Positions 1 through 8,694 of a stretch of 64,000 nt of DNA are shown piece after piece. The DNA is from an uncultured bacterium. Its GTDB lineage: Bacteria > Bacillota > Clostridia > Lachnospirales > Lachnospiraceae. The stretch lies in contig CAJMSZ010000004.1 in NCBI GenBank assembly GCA_905216215.1, positions 1-64,000 of the forward strand, written 5' to 3'. How positions within the stretch are numbered: the first letter of the stretch is position 1; each line of letters opens with the position of its first letter. The position numbers were made by a program, and so were the translations under genes. Under the pieces are notes generated by a model. That model did not search any database. It was not told the DNA's origin and saw only the letters and a program-made list of their open reading frames with translations.

Positions 1-22
1 AATCTTCGTTTAAACTTTTCAT
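1..22 (-). CDS. holA: DNA polymerase III delta subunit, N-terminal start only (partial)
   Basis: An ATG at 22-20 overlaps the comEC stop codon as ATGA and opens a frame reading MKSLNED before the window ends. HolA, the clamp-loader delta subunit, follows comEC in many Firmicutes and often begins with a similar MK-x-(I/L)-NED motif. Only seven codons are visible, so the call rests on this short N-terminus, the translational coupling and the conserved gene order. Confidence 0.55.
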
Positions 23-2238
23 GGTCTTAGTATACAATACTTCCTTCCGTCTGTACACAATTTTACAGCACTTCCGTCTTTCGTATTATATAGGTTCACC
101 TCCCACTTTGCAAGTCTTTCCACCACTTCCTGACTAGGATGTCCATATCGGTTTCCCTCTCCGGCAGACACCCACGCGCACACTGGATTCACAACTGTGA
201 GCAAATGTTCTCCTGTTCCGTTTTTTGAGCCATGATGTCCAACCTTCAGGATTTCATAAGATTTCGGTGCTTCTCCTTTTTCCTGCTTTTCTTCTATATA
301 GGACGCTACGGATTCTTCCGCCTCTTTTTCTAAATCTCCCGTGAAAAGCATGGCAAAATCACCATATTCCAGACTAAGCACAGTGGAAAACTGATTCTCA
401 TCGAAAGGCTCCTCTGTCATCCTTTCCTTCATCGTCCGTATTCCCCACAGGCACTGCATCTGCATTTGCTCTTCCATCACTCGTTCACCCTGCGCCATGG
501 TCAGAACCGTTGTCCCCTTGCTTTGCGCCAGCATAGCCAGCTCTTCCAGACTTTCATTCCAGTAAATCTTTGCAGGCAGAACCAGATTCTCAATATCTAC
601 CCCTACCGTTTTCCGTTCCAGCAGTTCCACAATCCCATTTAAATGATCCGAATCTCCGTGAGACACCCATACATAATCCAGTTTTCTCACGCCTTCGAAT
701 TTTAAAAATGTCTCTATACGATATTTTCCAACCTGTTTCACACTGCTGCTTCCTCCATCTATGAGATAGGTACCGCCACCCGGCCCTCTCACGAAGAAAC
801 AGTCTCCCTGTCCTACATTTAACATGACTATTTCTACCTCACCTTTTTTTCCGTGAGGGAAAAACCATATGCTCACTGCCATGATGCACATGCCGACTTT
901 TGTAACAATTCCCCTTCCACCTTTGCTTCTCTTTTTCCTCTTTTTTTCGCTTACAAGAAGGCACAGGAGCAAGACAAAATAATAGCCTGCAATCCACCAT
1001 TTTTCTGGTCTTCCACTGATTCCTCTTGCCCCCGGAAACTGAAGCAGAAGCTCACTTCCCCTGCAATAAAATGCAAGTCCCAGTTTGGCAATTTCGAAGC
1101 TTCCTCTCAAAAGTAATTCAGGAAATTTTCCTATAAAAACCATCACAAGCCCGGCAAATCCACTTCCTATGATTATGGTCGCAAGCGGAATTGCAATTAA
1201 ATTCCACAAAAGACTGTAAAAACAATATTCATAGTAAAAATAAAGCTGAATTGGAAAAATCATGACGGAAATTGCAATTCCTACAGGTAATTTCAACATT
1301 GGAGAAATCAGGTAAATTCCAAGAACTGCTCCAAAGGACAAAAGAAAGCCCGCGTCAAAAAGCATCATCGGCTGACGGGCCAGAATGACAATAGCTGCCA
1401 CGGCAAGTGCCGTAAGACCATCATATTCTCTTCCCAAAAGATACGCTTCCATACGTATGACGAACATAATACAGGAACGTATGGCAGAAGTACTGTTTCC
1501 TGTCATGATAACGTAGCTGCACAGAAGCACGGAACTGCAAATCGCAGAAAACCAGATGGGGATTCCTGTTTTGCGCATTCCTTTATACACACTCATCCCA
1601 ACAAGTGATACATGTAAGGAAGAAATAGCAAGTAGATGTCCGATTCCACTTTTCTGTAATAGCTCTTTCCATGTTTCATTCAGGTATGCGTCATCTCCAA
1701 GCAGCATGGCACATAAAATCCCGCCATACTCCTCTCCCATATGAGAAAGAATGGTCCGGCTCATTTTGCAACGAAATTCCGTCAGTTTTTCTCGGAACCG
1801 ATACCATAAGCTTCTCTTTTTCTGCGGGTTTATGATGTGTACGGCTGCATCCTGAAGAGACATGGTTATATTCTGTTTTTGATAATATTCTTTTTGATTA
1901 AAATTCCCCGGATTAGGGGATTTCTGAAAAAATGCCGTGTTTCCGGTTACCTGAACCTTCTGACCTGTTTTAAATGTTTCTGAATTGTTTTCATCAGCCA
2001 GGCTGACAAGAATCTTTTCTCCGGACTCTTTCTCTCTCAAAAGAAGCCGGATTTCTTCTTTTTTATATATTTTATTTTCGATTACCCCTTCCAGAGTAAT
2101 CCACTCTTCTTCTGAATATCTTTTCTCCATTTCTGATAGGCAAAGGGCAGAAAAAAATCTGTCCCCGCCCGTCTCGTAAAGGAAAAATATAATAAGACAC
2201 AAGGCAACTGCCACATGGCAGCAGTACCTCTTTTTCAC
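19..2238 (-). CDS. comEC: DNA internalization protein ComEC/Rec2
   Basis: This 739-residue membrane protein forms the inner-membrane channel that takes single-stranded DNA into the cytoplasm during transformation. An N-terminal DUF4131-type segment follows a first membrane helix. The central Competence domain has many hydrophobic helices and includes GHLLAISSLHVSLVG. The C-terminal third is a metallo-beta-lactamase-like domain with VGQGDCFFV, the metal motif HGDSDHLNG, TGDLEKEAE and KVGHHGSKNGT, so the nuclease-like site looks intact. Length is normal for the three-domain form. It lies 6 nt after the GerMN lipoprotein gene and its stop overlaps the putative holA start. The gene appears intact; whether the organism is competent is unknown. 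Confidence 0.95.
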   Translation of the reverse strand: MKKRYCCHVAVALCLIIFFLYETGGDRFFSALCLSEMEKRYSEEEWITLEGVIENKIYKKEEIRLLLREKESGEKILVSLADENNSETFKTGQKVQVTGNTAFFQKSPNPGNFNQKEYYQKQNITMSLQDAAVHIINPQKKRSLWYRFREKLTEFRCKMSRTILSHMGEEYGGILCAMLLGDDAYLNETWKELLQKSGIGHLLAISSLHVSLVGMSVYKGMRKTGIPIWFSAICSSVLLCSYVIMTGNSTSAIRSCIMFVIRMEAYLLGREYDGLTALAVAAIVILARQPMMLFDAGFLLSFGAVLGIYLISPMLKLPVGIAISVMIFPIQLYFYYEYCFYSLLWNLIAIPLATIIIGSGFAGLVMVFIGKFPELLLRGSFEIAKLGLAFYCRGSELLLQFPGARGISGRPEKWWIAGYYFVLLLCLLVSEKKRKKRSKGGRGIVTKVGMCIMAVSIWFFPHGKKGEVEIVMLNVGQGDCFFVRGPGGGTYLIDGGSSSVKQVGKYRIETFLKFEGVRKLDYVWVSHGDSDHLNGIVELLERKTVGVDIENLVLPAKIYWNESLEELAMLAQSKGTTVLTMAQGERVMEEQMQMQCLWGIRTMKERMTEEPFDENQFSTVLSLEYGDFAMLFTGDLEKEAEESVASYIEEKQEKGEAPKSYEILKVGHHGSKNGTGEHLLTVVNPVCAWVSAGEGNRYGHPSQEVVERLAKWEVNLYNTKDGSAVKLCTDGRKYCILRP

Positions 2239-2244
2239 ATTTCA

Positions 2245-3168
2245 TCACTCCTCCAGCAAGTCTAAATTTCTGCTTAAAGGTTCTGACAAAGAAATGCTTT
2301 CCTGATACATAATATTACTGTCACCGTTAATGGATATCTGTACTTTGTTTACTGCTCCACTTTCTATTACTGAATTGACAATGGAATAAATCACGACCTC
2401 CGGTGTGACACCTGACACTATTTTCCGCAGACCCTCATCAAAATTCAGATAACAGATTCCGTCTTTAATGGAAACGCTTAAAAGCTTTGTTCCTTTGGGA
2501 ATGGTTTCTTTCAAATCTGAACCTGACGGGCCACGCATAAGCTGTTCTACAATTACCTTTTCAAAAGCTACGTTACTGTTATATTTCACGCTCACTGTCT
2601 GGGCTGTCAGCTTATTTCCATCTCCATTTGCAAAATAAAGCACCAGATTGGTTTCTTCAAAGGAATGAATAGACTGCCCGGTATTCTGTACAAAATCATC
2701 GGACTGAAAATATCCGTATTCTCTTCCCTTATCATTGGTAAGCGGTTCCCCATCCACATAAAAGCCCACCAGATCAATCCCATTAATCTGGGTAAGGGAA
2801 CGCACAAGAGCCGCCCGGCATAACACTTCCTGTACCATGTCCATGTCATTGTATGCGGCATTAAAATATAAAGTCAGCTTTTCATCCTCTAAGATAATAT
2901 CTTCAATGTCCACCCCATCCGGAATCACTGACTGCTCCTGAATGCCTTCGCTTCCCTTCTTCAGACAGGCAAGAATCTCTTCCGCTGCTTTTTCCGGGTC
3001 ATCTGTCTCTCCCGTGTAGGCTTCTTCCACCAGTCCTGTCTGTTCCGGATTCAGGTAATAAATCTTATATGGGGATGCCGACACATCTTTCTTTTTATTG
3101 CACCCCGTCAGACCGACAAGACACAGCAGCACAGATATCGCTATTGTAATCCATTTTCTTACTTTCAT
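2245..3168 (-). CDS. GerMN-domain lipoprotein
   Basis: A lipoprotein of about 307 residues. A signal peptide with lipobox LTGC is followed by a lysine-rich linker and two GerMN-like modules, each with the pattern of a charged strand, YLNF(D/N) and a late I-x-S(I/V)-x-x-x-G-x(1)-V-x-x-V segment, for example LLSVSIKDGICYLNFDEGL. GerM of Bacillus acts at the cell surface in sporulation and germination, but GerMN lipoproteins are also found with two-component systems such as LpqB/MtrAB. Here the gene follows a histidine kinase by 30 to 40 nt, which favours an accessory role in envelope sensing. Two ATG codons are possible; the one at 3168 has AGAGG at proper spacing, while the one at 3174 sits too close to it. 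Confidence 0.85.
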   Translation of the reverse strand: MKVRKWITIAISVLLCLVGLTGCNKKKDVSASPYKIYYLNPEQTGLVEEAYTGETDDPEKAAEEILACLKKGSEGIQEQSVIPDGVDIEDIILEDEKLTLYFNAAYNDMDMVQEVLCRAALVRSLTQINGIDLVGFYVDGEPLTNDKGREYGYFQSDDFVQNTGQSIHSFEETNLVLYFANGDGNKLTAQTVSVKYNSNVAFEKVIVEQLMRGPSGSDLKETIPKGTKLLSVSIKDGICYLNFDEGLRKIVSGVTPEVVIYSIVNSVIESGAVNKVQISINGDSNIMYQESISLSEPLSRNLDLLEE

Positions 3169-3204
3169 CTTCATTTCCTCTTGTAGCTCACCTTTTAAGC
3201 CTTG

Positions 3205-4608
3205 CTATTTTGCAATATAATTCAATGGGATTCTTACATTAAAGGTCGTTCCCTCTCCCAGCTCACTGTGAACCTTAATGGCACCGCGATGCAGAATCAC
3301 AGCATTTCGAGCAATAGCAAGTCCCAGTCCCGTTCCGCCAATTTCTTTGGAATGAGATTTATCTACGCGATAAAAACGCTCAAAAATATGTTCTGTCTCC
3401 TCTGGTGGAATTCCGATTCCCGAATCGGTCACTTTCAGATAAAAATACTTGTGATCCGCATTCAGATCTACATGCACCCACCCATTTTCCTTATTATACT
3501 TAATTGCATTCTCTACCAGATTGGTAATGGCAAGAGACAGCTTCATTTCATCCACTTCTGCCACAACCGGACGATAACTTTCAAATACCAGTTCTATGTT
3601 GTCCCGCTCCGCAATAGGCTGAAGCCGTTTCAGAATCCGTTCTACCATTTCATTGATATTCTGGGACTGAATCATCAGATTCGCACCGGACTTGTCCAGC
3701 TTCACAAGCGCCAGAAGGTCATTGATAATTTTGTTTTCCCGCTCAATTTCTTCCGACAAATCCTGCATAAATTCCTGATAAATCTCTACCGGTGCATCCG
3801 GCTGCATGAGCAGAGAATCGGACAATACCTTCATGGAGGTAAGGGGTGTCTTTAACTCGTGAGAGACATTCGCCACAAATTCCTCTCTGGACTCATCCAG
3901 TATCTTATACCGATTCTTCAAACGATTAAATGCCTCCGACATCTGGACTGTCTCATTATATGCATTTTCATGCAAATCCTCCTCGCTGTAACCTCTGGAC
4001 ATTTCTTCCAGACTATTACTCATCCGCTTTAACGGACGCACCAGACAGGAAGCTACTACTCCGGCAAGAACAAGGCACAGCACAAAAATGGCAAAGGAAT
4101 AGACCTCTGCATTATGACTTAAGATTGCCACATTATCCTGAACCGACTCTGTCGATACACTAATCAGCATCATTCCCAGTATTTTTTTCTCATTTTGATC
4201 CATTACAGGTGTTCCAATTTCAATATAGCGATTTCGTTCGTCGTAATTGACTGTCTGCTCTCCACGGTAGCATTTCACTACATCTTCCGAGACAATGGTC
4301 TTTCCCTCCTGCAGACTGTAAGTATCTTTTACAATCTGGAATTCCCGGTTAATGACCACGACTCTTCCATTGTATAAATTGGATAATTGTGACAGTTCTG
4401 CATTAATCACGTCAGAACTTGTATCTTCCAGATAATGAGAATTGACCAGTTGATTCGCAAGAATCGTACACTGGTTCTGAATCTCTGCGGTACGCACCGA
4501 CACACTGCGTTGTTCGTAGCTGTTCAAGATTCCCATACGAAGAAAAATACAAGACAAAACTACAAACAGGCTGATGGCAGCTGCAATGCGCACCCGCAGA
4601 CTTTTCAT
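3205..4608 (-). CDS. Membrane sensor histidine kinase (HisKA/HATPase_c)
   Basis: Sensor kinase of about 467 residues that would phosphorylate the response regulator encoded just upstream. A first membrane helix is followed by an extracytoplasmic domain of about 140 residues, a second helix (FAIFVLCLVLAGVVASCLV), a HAMP linker and a HisKA dimerisation helix with SHELKTPLTSMKVL. The ATPase domain has N box LVENAIKYNKENG, G1 DSGIGIPPEE and G2 GGTGLGLAIA, all intact. The frame opens at a GTG at 4686, inside the regulator gene. I prefer the ATG at 4608 because it starts directly at the membrane helix (MKSLRVRIAAA), but no strong ribosome site decides it. The signal sensed is unknown. Confidence 0.9.
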   Translation of the reverse strand: MKSLRVRIAAAISLFVVLSCIFLRMGILNSYEQRSVSVRTAEIQNQCTILANQLVNSHYLEDTSSDVINAELSQLSNLYNGRVVVINREFQIVKDTYSLQEGKTIVSEDVVKCYRGEQTVNYDERNRYIEIGTPVMDQNEKKILGMMLISVSTESVQDNVAILSHNAEVYSFAIFVLCLVLAGVVASCLVRPLKRMSNSLEEMSRGYSEEDLHENAYNETVQMSEAFNRLKNRYKILDESREEFVANVSHELKTPLTSMKVLSDSLLMQPDAPVEIYQEFMQDLSEEIERENKIINDLLALVKLDKSGANLMIQSQNINEMVERILKRLQPIAERDNIELVFESYRPVVAEVDEMKLSLAITNLVENAIKYNKENGWVHVDLNADHKYFYLKVTDSGIGIPPEETEHIFERFYRVDKSHSKEIGGTGLGLAIARNAVILHRGAIKVHSELGEGTTFNVRIPLNYIAK

Positions 4609-4630
4609 AAACTTTGGAACAACTTTTATC

Positions 4631-5320
4631 TTAACCCCTAAAATAATAACCAACTCCCCACTTCGTGTAGACATATTTCGGGTCACTTGGGTTTACTTCT
4701 ATCTTCTCACGCAATCTCCGGATATGCACGTCCACCGTACGTGCATCCCCAGGATATTCGTATCCCCAGACGATATTCAGCAGGCTTTCTCTGGAATACA
4801 CTTTATTCGGATTATTTGCAAGAAGCTCCAGCAAATCGAATTCCTTTGCCGTCAGATTCAGTTCTTTATCCTTCGAAAATACTCTCCGGCTTTCGCAATC
4901 GATTCGAAGGTCTCCCTTCACAAGTTCTTTTCCTGTAGAAGGATTGCCACCTTTTCTTCCCGTCCGCCGCATGACAGCCTTCATTCTGGCTTTCACCTCC
5001 AGAATATTAAAAGGCTTTGTTATGTAATCGTCTGCTCCGTATTCCAGCCCAAGGATTTTATCCATATCCTCGCCTTTGGCAGTCAGCATGATAATAGGAA
5101 CATCCGAAAAATCACGAATCTGTCTGCAAACTTCAAAGCCGTCATATTTCGGCAGCATGACATCCAGAAGAATAATATCATATTCCTTCCTCTTTGCCAT
5201 ATCAATCGCTTCCTCTCCGTCGTAAGCACAGTCAACCTCCATATCGTCCTGCTCCAGGCTGAAACGCAGCCCTTTCACGATTAATTTTTCATCGTCCACT
5301 ACCAGCACTTTCCTGCTCAT
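4631..5320 (-). CDS. OmpR/PhoB-family response regulator
   Basis: A 229-residue transcription factor. The receiver domain (1-120) has the acidic pair VVDDEK, phospho-acceptor Asp in LLDVMLPKYDG and conserved Lys in ITKPF. A winged-helix DNA-binding domain with SRESLLNIVWGYEYPGDARTVDVHIRRLREKI makes up the C-terminal part. Length and order are those of PhoP/YycF-type regulators. It partners with the downstream histidine kinase and is encoded 10 nt after comEA. A two-component system inside a comEA-comEC transcription unit could sense envelope state or regulate its own operon; the targets are not visible. Confidence 0.93.
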   Translation of the reverse strand: MSRKVLVVDDEKLIVKGLRFSLEQDDMEVDCAYDGEEAIDMAKRKEYDIILLDVMLPKYDGFEVCRQIRDFSDVPIIMLTAKGEDMDKILGLEYGADDYITKPFNILEVKARMKAVMRRTGRKGGNPSTGKELVKGDLRIDCESRRVFSKDKELNLTAKEFDLLELLANNPNKVYSRESLLNIVWGYEYPGDARTVDVHIRRLREKIEVNPSDPKYVYTKWGVGYYFRG

Positions 5321-5330
5321 ATTTCTTCCC

Positions 5331-5957
5331 CTATTCTACCGTTATCTTGTCTTTCATCTTCTTAAATACACCTTCTTTGATACCTTCTATCTTCATGATA
5401 TCTTCGATACTGCCGAAGCCTCCATACTCCCTGCGGTACGCAATGATTGCATCCGCCCTGGAACTCCCCACACCGCTTAAGGTCATCAGTTGCTCTTTAC
5501 TGGCCGTATTTAAGTTGATTTTATTCTCTTGTTCAATTATTTGTCCTCTGCTTTGACTTTCTGCTTCTTCTGCCGCCTCCTCTTTCGTTGGGACATATAT
5601 CTTCTGCCCGTCCTCCAGAACAGCTGCCTGATTCCAGTAAGTCTCTGCCGCTTCTTCAGTCATACCACCTGCTGCCATAATGGCTTCTGCCACCCGTGCG
5701 CCCGGTATAAATTCATAAACTCCCGGTGCAACAACCGCCCCGCAGACATAAATGCAAATCTGTTCTTCTGCCGTCCGGCCGGATGCTTCCATGTTCTCGT
5801 CCTCTGCTCCATTCTCTGCTTTCGTCAAAGTATCTTCCACTTTAACCGTCTCATTGGAAGCAGCATCGAAAATAATCTCATCCTTATCTTTGCCACAGCC
5901 TGTGAAATATAACATCATCATACATACACAAATCATTAAGTATCTTCGCTTACGCAT
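5331..5957 (-). CDS. comEA: ComEA-type DNA receptor lipoprotein (SLBB + helix-hairpin-helix)
   Basis: Membrane-anchored DNA-binding protein of 208 residues. The N-terminus is a signal sequence with a plausible lipobox LYFTGC, so it is probably a lipoprotein, where classical ComEA has a transmembrane anchor. An acidic linker leads to an SLBB domain (ICIYVCGAVVAPGVYEF, then ARVAEAIMAAGGMTEEA). The C-terminal region carries tandem helix-hairpin-helix motifs: KINLNTASKEQLMTLSGVGS and IEDIMKIEGIKEGVFKK, which bind DNA without sequence preference. The gene is first in the operon, behind a strong promoter, and the channel gene comEC lies downstream. A good GGGGAGG ribosome site precedes the ATG. Confidence 0.92.
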   Translation of the reverse strand: MRKRRYLMICVCMMMLYFTGCGKDKDEIIFDAASNETVKVEDTLTKAENGAEDENMEASGRTAEEQICIYVCGAVVAPGVYEFIPGARVAEAIMAAGGMTEEAAETYWNQAAVLEDGQKIYVPTKEEAAEEAESQSRGQIIEQENKINLNTASKEQLMTLSGVGSSRADAIIAYRREYGGFGSIEDIMKIEGIKEGVFKKMKDKITVE

Positions 5958-6007
5958 CTCTTTTCCTCCCCGAAAAAGACAGACCTCACGTTCGCTTAGA
6001 CACTTTC

Positions 6008-6036
6008 ATTGTACTCAATTTTTTTCAAAAACTCAA
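6008..6036 (-). promoter_or_regulatory. Promoter of the comEA-holA operon
   Basis: On the minus strand TTGAGT (6036-6031) and TACAAT (6013-6008) are separated by exactly 17 bp, a good housekeeping sigma-A promoter. It lies about 50 nt upstream of the comEA start. No other good promoter is seen before the downstream genes, which are closely spaced. Confidence 0.75.
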
Positions 6037-6049
6037 CCGCATTTTCTGT

Positions 6050-6487
6050 CTATTTTGTCTCCCACTCAAAAATCACAAGTCCTATCACTGCAATTCCAAT
6101 TCCGATAAGCTTCCGCCACTCAAACATCTGCTTATCTGCTCCAAACATTCCGAAAAGTTCTATCAAATAAGAAACTGCCACCTGTGTAACAACAATGCAA
6201 AGAGTCGCTTTTGCCGGACCCAGTTGTTCCATGCCCTTAATCACAGTCCAGGTGATTCCGGCTCCAAATACCCCTCCAAGAAGTAAATACTTAGGTTCTA
6301 CCTTTCCCAGGGCAAGGACACTGTCCCGTCCCATGAACATCCACAGTCCTGCGCTGACCACAAAGGCGCTGAGCTGCACCCATGCATTACTCACCCACAT
6401 TCCCGTTACTTTCGTTACCTGGGTGTTGAATACCCCCTGAATACTCATAAGCGCACCAGATAAAAGTGCAATCAAAAAACCAGACAT
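6050..6487 (-). CDS. DMT-superfamily transporter, YdcZ/DUF606 type
   Basis: Small integral membrane protein of 145 residues with about five hydrophobic helices. The opening MSGFLIALLSGALMSIQGVF and the motif NTQVTKVTGMWVSNAWVQ are typical of the DUF606/YdcZ half-size drug/metabolite transporters, which usually act as dimers. An AGGAGG ribosome site sits 9 nt before the ATG. It follows argD by 52 nt in the same direction and could be the last gene of the arginine operon. Substrate unknown; a link to arginine or ornithine export is only suggested by position. Confidence 0.85.
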   Translation of the reverse strand: MSGFLIALLSGALMSIQGVFNTQVTKVTGMWVSNAWVQLSAFVVSAGLWMFMGRDSVLALGKVEPKYLLLGGVFGAGITWTVIKGMEQLGPAKATLCIVVTQVAVSYLIELFGMFGADKQMFEWRKLIGIGIAVIGLVIFEWETK

Positions 6488-6539
6488 CCGACATTCCTCC
6501 TATTATTCATGAGTATGCCCTCTGCCTGGTCATTTATTC

Positions 6540-7721
6540 TTACTGTAGTGCTTTTTTCAGCTTTTCTGCCATTTCATCGATGTGTTCTTTCTCCACGATA
6601 AGTGGTGGAATCATACGAAGCACATTGTGACCAGCACTGATAACAAGAAGGCCCTCTTCCAGTGCTTTCTTGCTTACTTCTCCCACTGGTTTTGAAACCT
6701 CAAGACCCTGAATCAGTCCTTTTCCTTTCACTCTTACAGCACAGTCACATTCCTGTACAACCTCTTCCAGCTTCTGTGTCAGATATGGCGCTATTTCATT
6801 TACATGCTCCAGTATCTTTTCTTCTTCAAAAAGTTCGAGCACCTTCGTTACTGCAGCACATACAAACGGATTTCCACCGTATGTGGTTCCATGGTCACCC
6901 GGCTTCAGGGAATGTTCTGCCACTTTTTCTGTCATAGCAAATGCACCCACAGGAACACCGTTTCCAATTGCCTTTGCCATGGTCATAATATCCGGTTTCA
7001 CACCTGTCTGCTGCCACGCAAAATAAGAACCGCTCCGTCCCATTCCGCACTGAATCTCATCAAAAATAAGAAGCATATCATTTTCGTCACAGAGCTTTCG
7101 GACACCCTCCATAAACTCCTGTGTAGCCGGATTGATGCCCCCTTCTCCCTGGATTGGTTCCATGATCATGGCACAGGTCTTATCATTTACCAGCGCCTTG
7201 ACACTGTCAAGGTCATTGAATTTAGCAAAATGGACGCCTCCAATCAAGGGTTCGAATGGCTCTCTGTACTCCGGATGTCCCGTTACCGAAACAGCCCCCA
7301 TGCTTCTTCCGTGAAAGGCATCTTCCATGGCGATAAATTCGTAACGTCCGTTTTTCTTTTCGTATGCATATTTTCTGGCTGCCTTCAAAGCACCTTCCAC
7401 CGCTTCCGTCCCACTGTTGGTAAAGAACACTTTATCCATCTGTGCAACCTTTCCCAGTGCCTTGGCTGCTTTTCCACAGGTTGTATTATAATACAGATTA
7501 GAAGTATGCAGTAATTTATCAATCTGATCTTTCAATGCCTGATTAAATTTCTGATTACCGTGTCCCAAAGAACACACTGCAATGCCTGCCGTAAAATCCA
7601 GATACTTCTTTCCTTCTGTGTCATAAAGATACATTCCTTCTCCGTGATCCAGCACAATAGGAAAACGGTTATATGTTTTCAACAATCCTTCCTCTGTATC
7701 AGCCATGTACTGATTTGCCAT
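6540..7721 (-). CDS. argD: Acetylornithine aminotransferase
   Basis: PLP enzyme of 393 residues that converts N-acetylglutamate semialdehyde plus glutamate to N-acetylornithine, the fourth arginine step. Seen motifs: FTNSGTEAVEGALKAARKY, FHGRSMGAVSVTGH, the cofactor Asp in LLIFDEIQCGMGRSG, and the PLP lysine in TMAKAIGNGVPVGA. Length and motifs match bacterial class-III aminotransferases of the ArgD group. The gene follows argB by 77 nt. Some ArgD enzymes also serve in lysine synthesis as DapC; that cannot be judged here. Confidence 0.95.
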   Translation of the reverse strand: MANQYMADTEEGLLKTYNRFPIVLDHGEGMYLYDTEGKKYLDFTAGIAVCSLGHGNQKFNQALKDQIDKLLHTSNLYYNTTCGKAAKALGKVAQMDKVFFTNSGTEAVEGALKAARKYAYEKKNGRYEFIAMEDAFHGRSMGAVSVTGHPEYREPFEPLIGGVHFAKFNDLDSVKALVNDKTCAMIMEPIQGEGGINPATQEFMEGVRKLCDENDMLLIFDEIQCGMGRSGSYFAWQQTGVKPDIMTMAKAIGNGVPVGAFAMTEKVAEHSLKPGDHGTTYGGNPFVCAAVTKVLELFEEEKILEHVNEIAPYLTQKLEEVVQECDCAVRVKGKGLIQGLEVSKPVGEVSKKALEEGLLVISAGHNVLRMIPPLIVEKEHIDEMAEKLKKALQ

Positions 7722-7798
7722 ATTATTCCTTCTTTCTATTTCGCTTCTATCTGTTCTGTCTCTGCCATTCTTTTTCTGCTTTTGTTCTGTTTCCTTCT

Positions 7799-8683
7799 TT
7801 ATTCCTGGTCTTCGTCCTTTACGATAGCAGTTCCGATTCCGTTATTTGTAAATATTTCCAAAAGCAGACAATGTGGAATTCTTCCATCCAGAATATGTAC
7901 ACGGGATACTCCATTTTCAATAGCATGAATACAGTTCTGCAGCTTCGGAAGCATGCCACCTTGAATACCGCCTGTCTCCAGCAGATCTTTTGCTTCCTGC
8001 ACCTTCAGTCTGGAGACCAGTGAATCTTTGTCCTCATAGTTCTTATATACTCCGTCAATGTCAGATAAAAAGGCCAGCTTTTCTGCATTCATTGCCGTTG
8101 CAATGGCGTAAGCTGCATCATCCGCATTGATGTTATAGGTCTGATAGTTGTCATCAATTCCGATTGGGCAGATAATAGGAAGGAAATCCTTTTCCAGTAA
8201 ATCATTTAAAATGGTAGCATCTACTTCTTTGATATCACCTACGAATCCAATGTCCTCTCCATCGGAATATTTCTTTTCTACCCGGAGAAGGGCTCCGTCT
8301 TTTCCACTGATACCAATGGCTCTTACACCAAGTTCCTCCACCATACGGACCAAATTCTTATTGACTTTATTTAACACCATTTCCGCCACTTCCATGGTTT
8401 CCTCATCGGTCACACGAAGTCCATTTACAAAGCGTGGCTCCATCCCCACTTTATTGACCCACCGGCTGATTTCCTTTCCACCACCATGTACAATAATCGG
8501 CTTAAATCCAGTCAGCTTCAAGAGGGTGACATCTTTGATGACTTTCTTCTGTAATTCTTCATCTACCATGGCACTTCCGCCATATTTTACTACTATAATT
8601 TTGCGGTTAAACTTCTGAATATATGGAAGGGCTTCAATCAATACCTCCGCTTTATCCAAATACTGCTGCATATCTTTATCCAT
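7799..8683 (-). CDS. argB: Acetylglutamate kinase
   Basis: Phosphorylates N-acetylglutamate, the second arginine step. The 294-residue protein shows VKYGGSAM (phosphate loop lysine), PIIVHGGGKEISRW (substrate/ATP glycine loop), FVNGLRVTDEETMEV, and NINADDAAYAIATAM with SDIDGVY in the ATP half. It has the extra N-terminal helix (MQQYLDKAEVLIEALPYIQKF) found in hexameric, arginine-inhibited enzymes, so feedback inhibition by arginine is likely. An AAGGAG ribosome site precedes the ATG, 11 nt after argJ. Confidence 0.95.
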   Translation of the reverse strand: MDKDMQQYLDKAEVLIEALPYIQKFNRKIIVVKYGGSAMVDEELQKKVIKDVTLLKLTGFKPIIVHGGGKEISRWVNKVGMEPRFVNGLRVTDEETMEVAEMVLNKVNKNLVRMVEELGVRAIGISGKDGALLRVEKKYSDGEDIGFVGDIKEVDATILNDLLEKDFLPIICPIGIDDNYQTYNINADDAAYAIATAMNAEKLAFLSDIDGVYKNYEDKDSLVSRLKVQEAKDLLETGGIQGGMLPKLQNCIHAIENGVSRVHILDGRIPHCLLLEIFTNNGIGTAIVKDEDQE

Positions 8684-8694
8684 GATTCTTCTCC

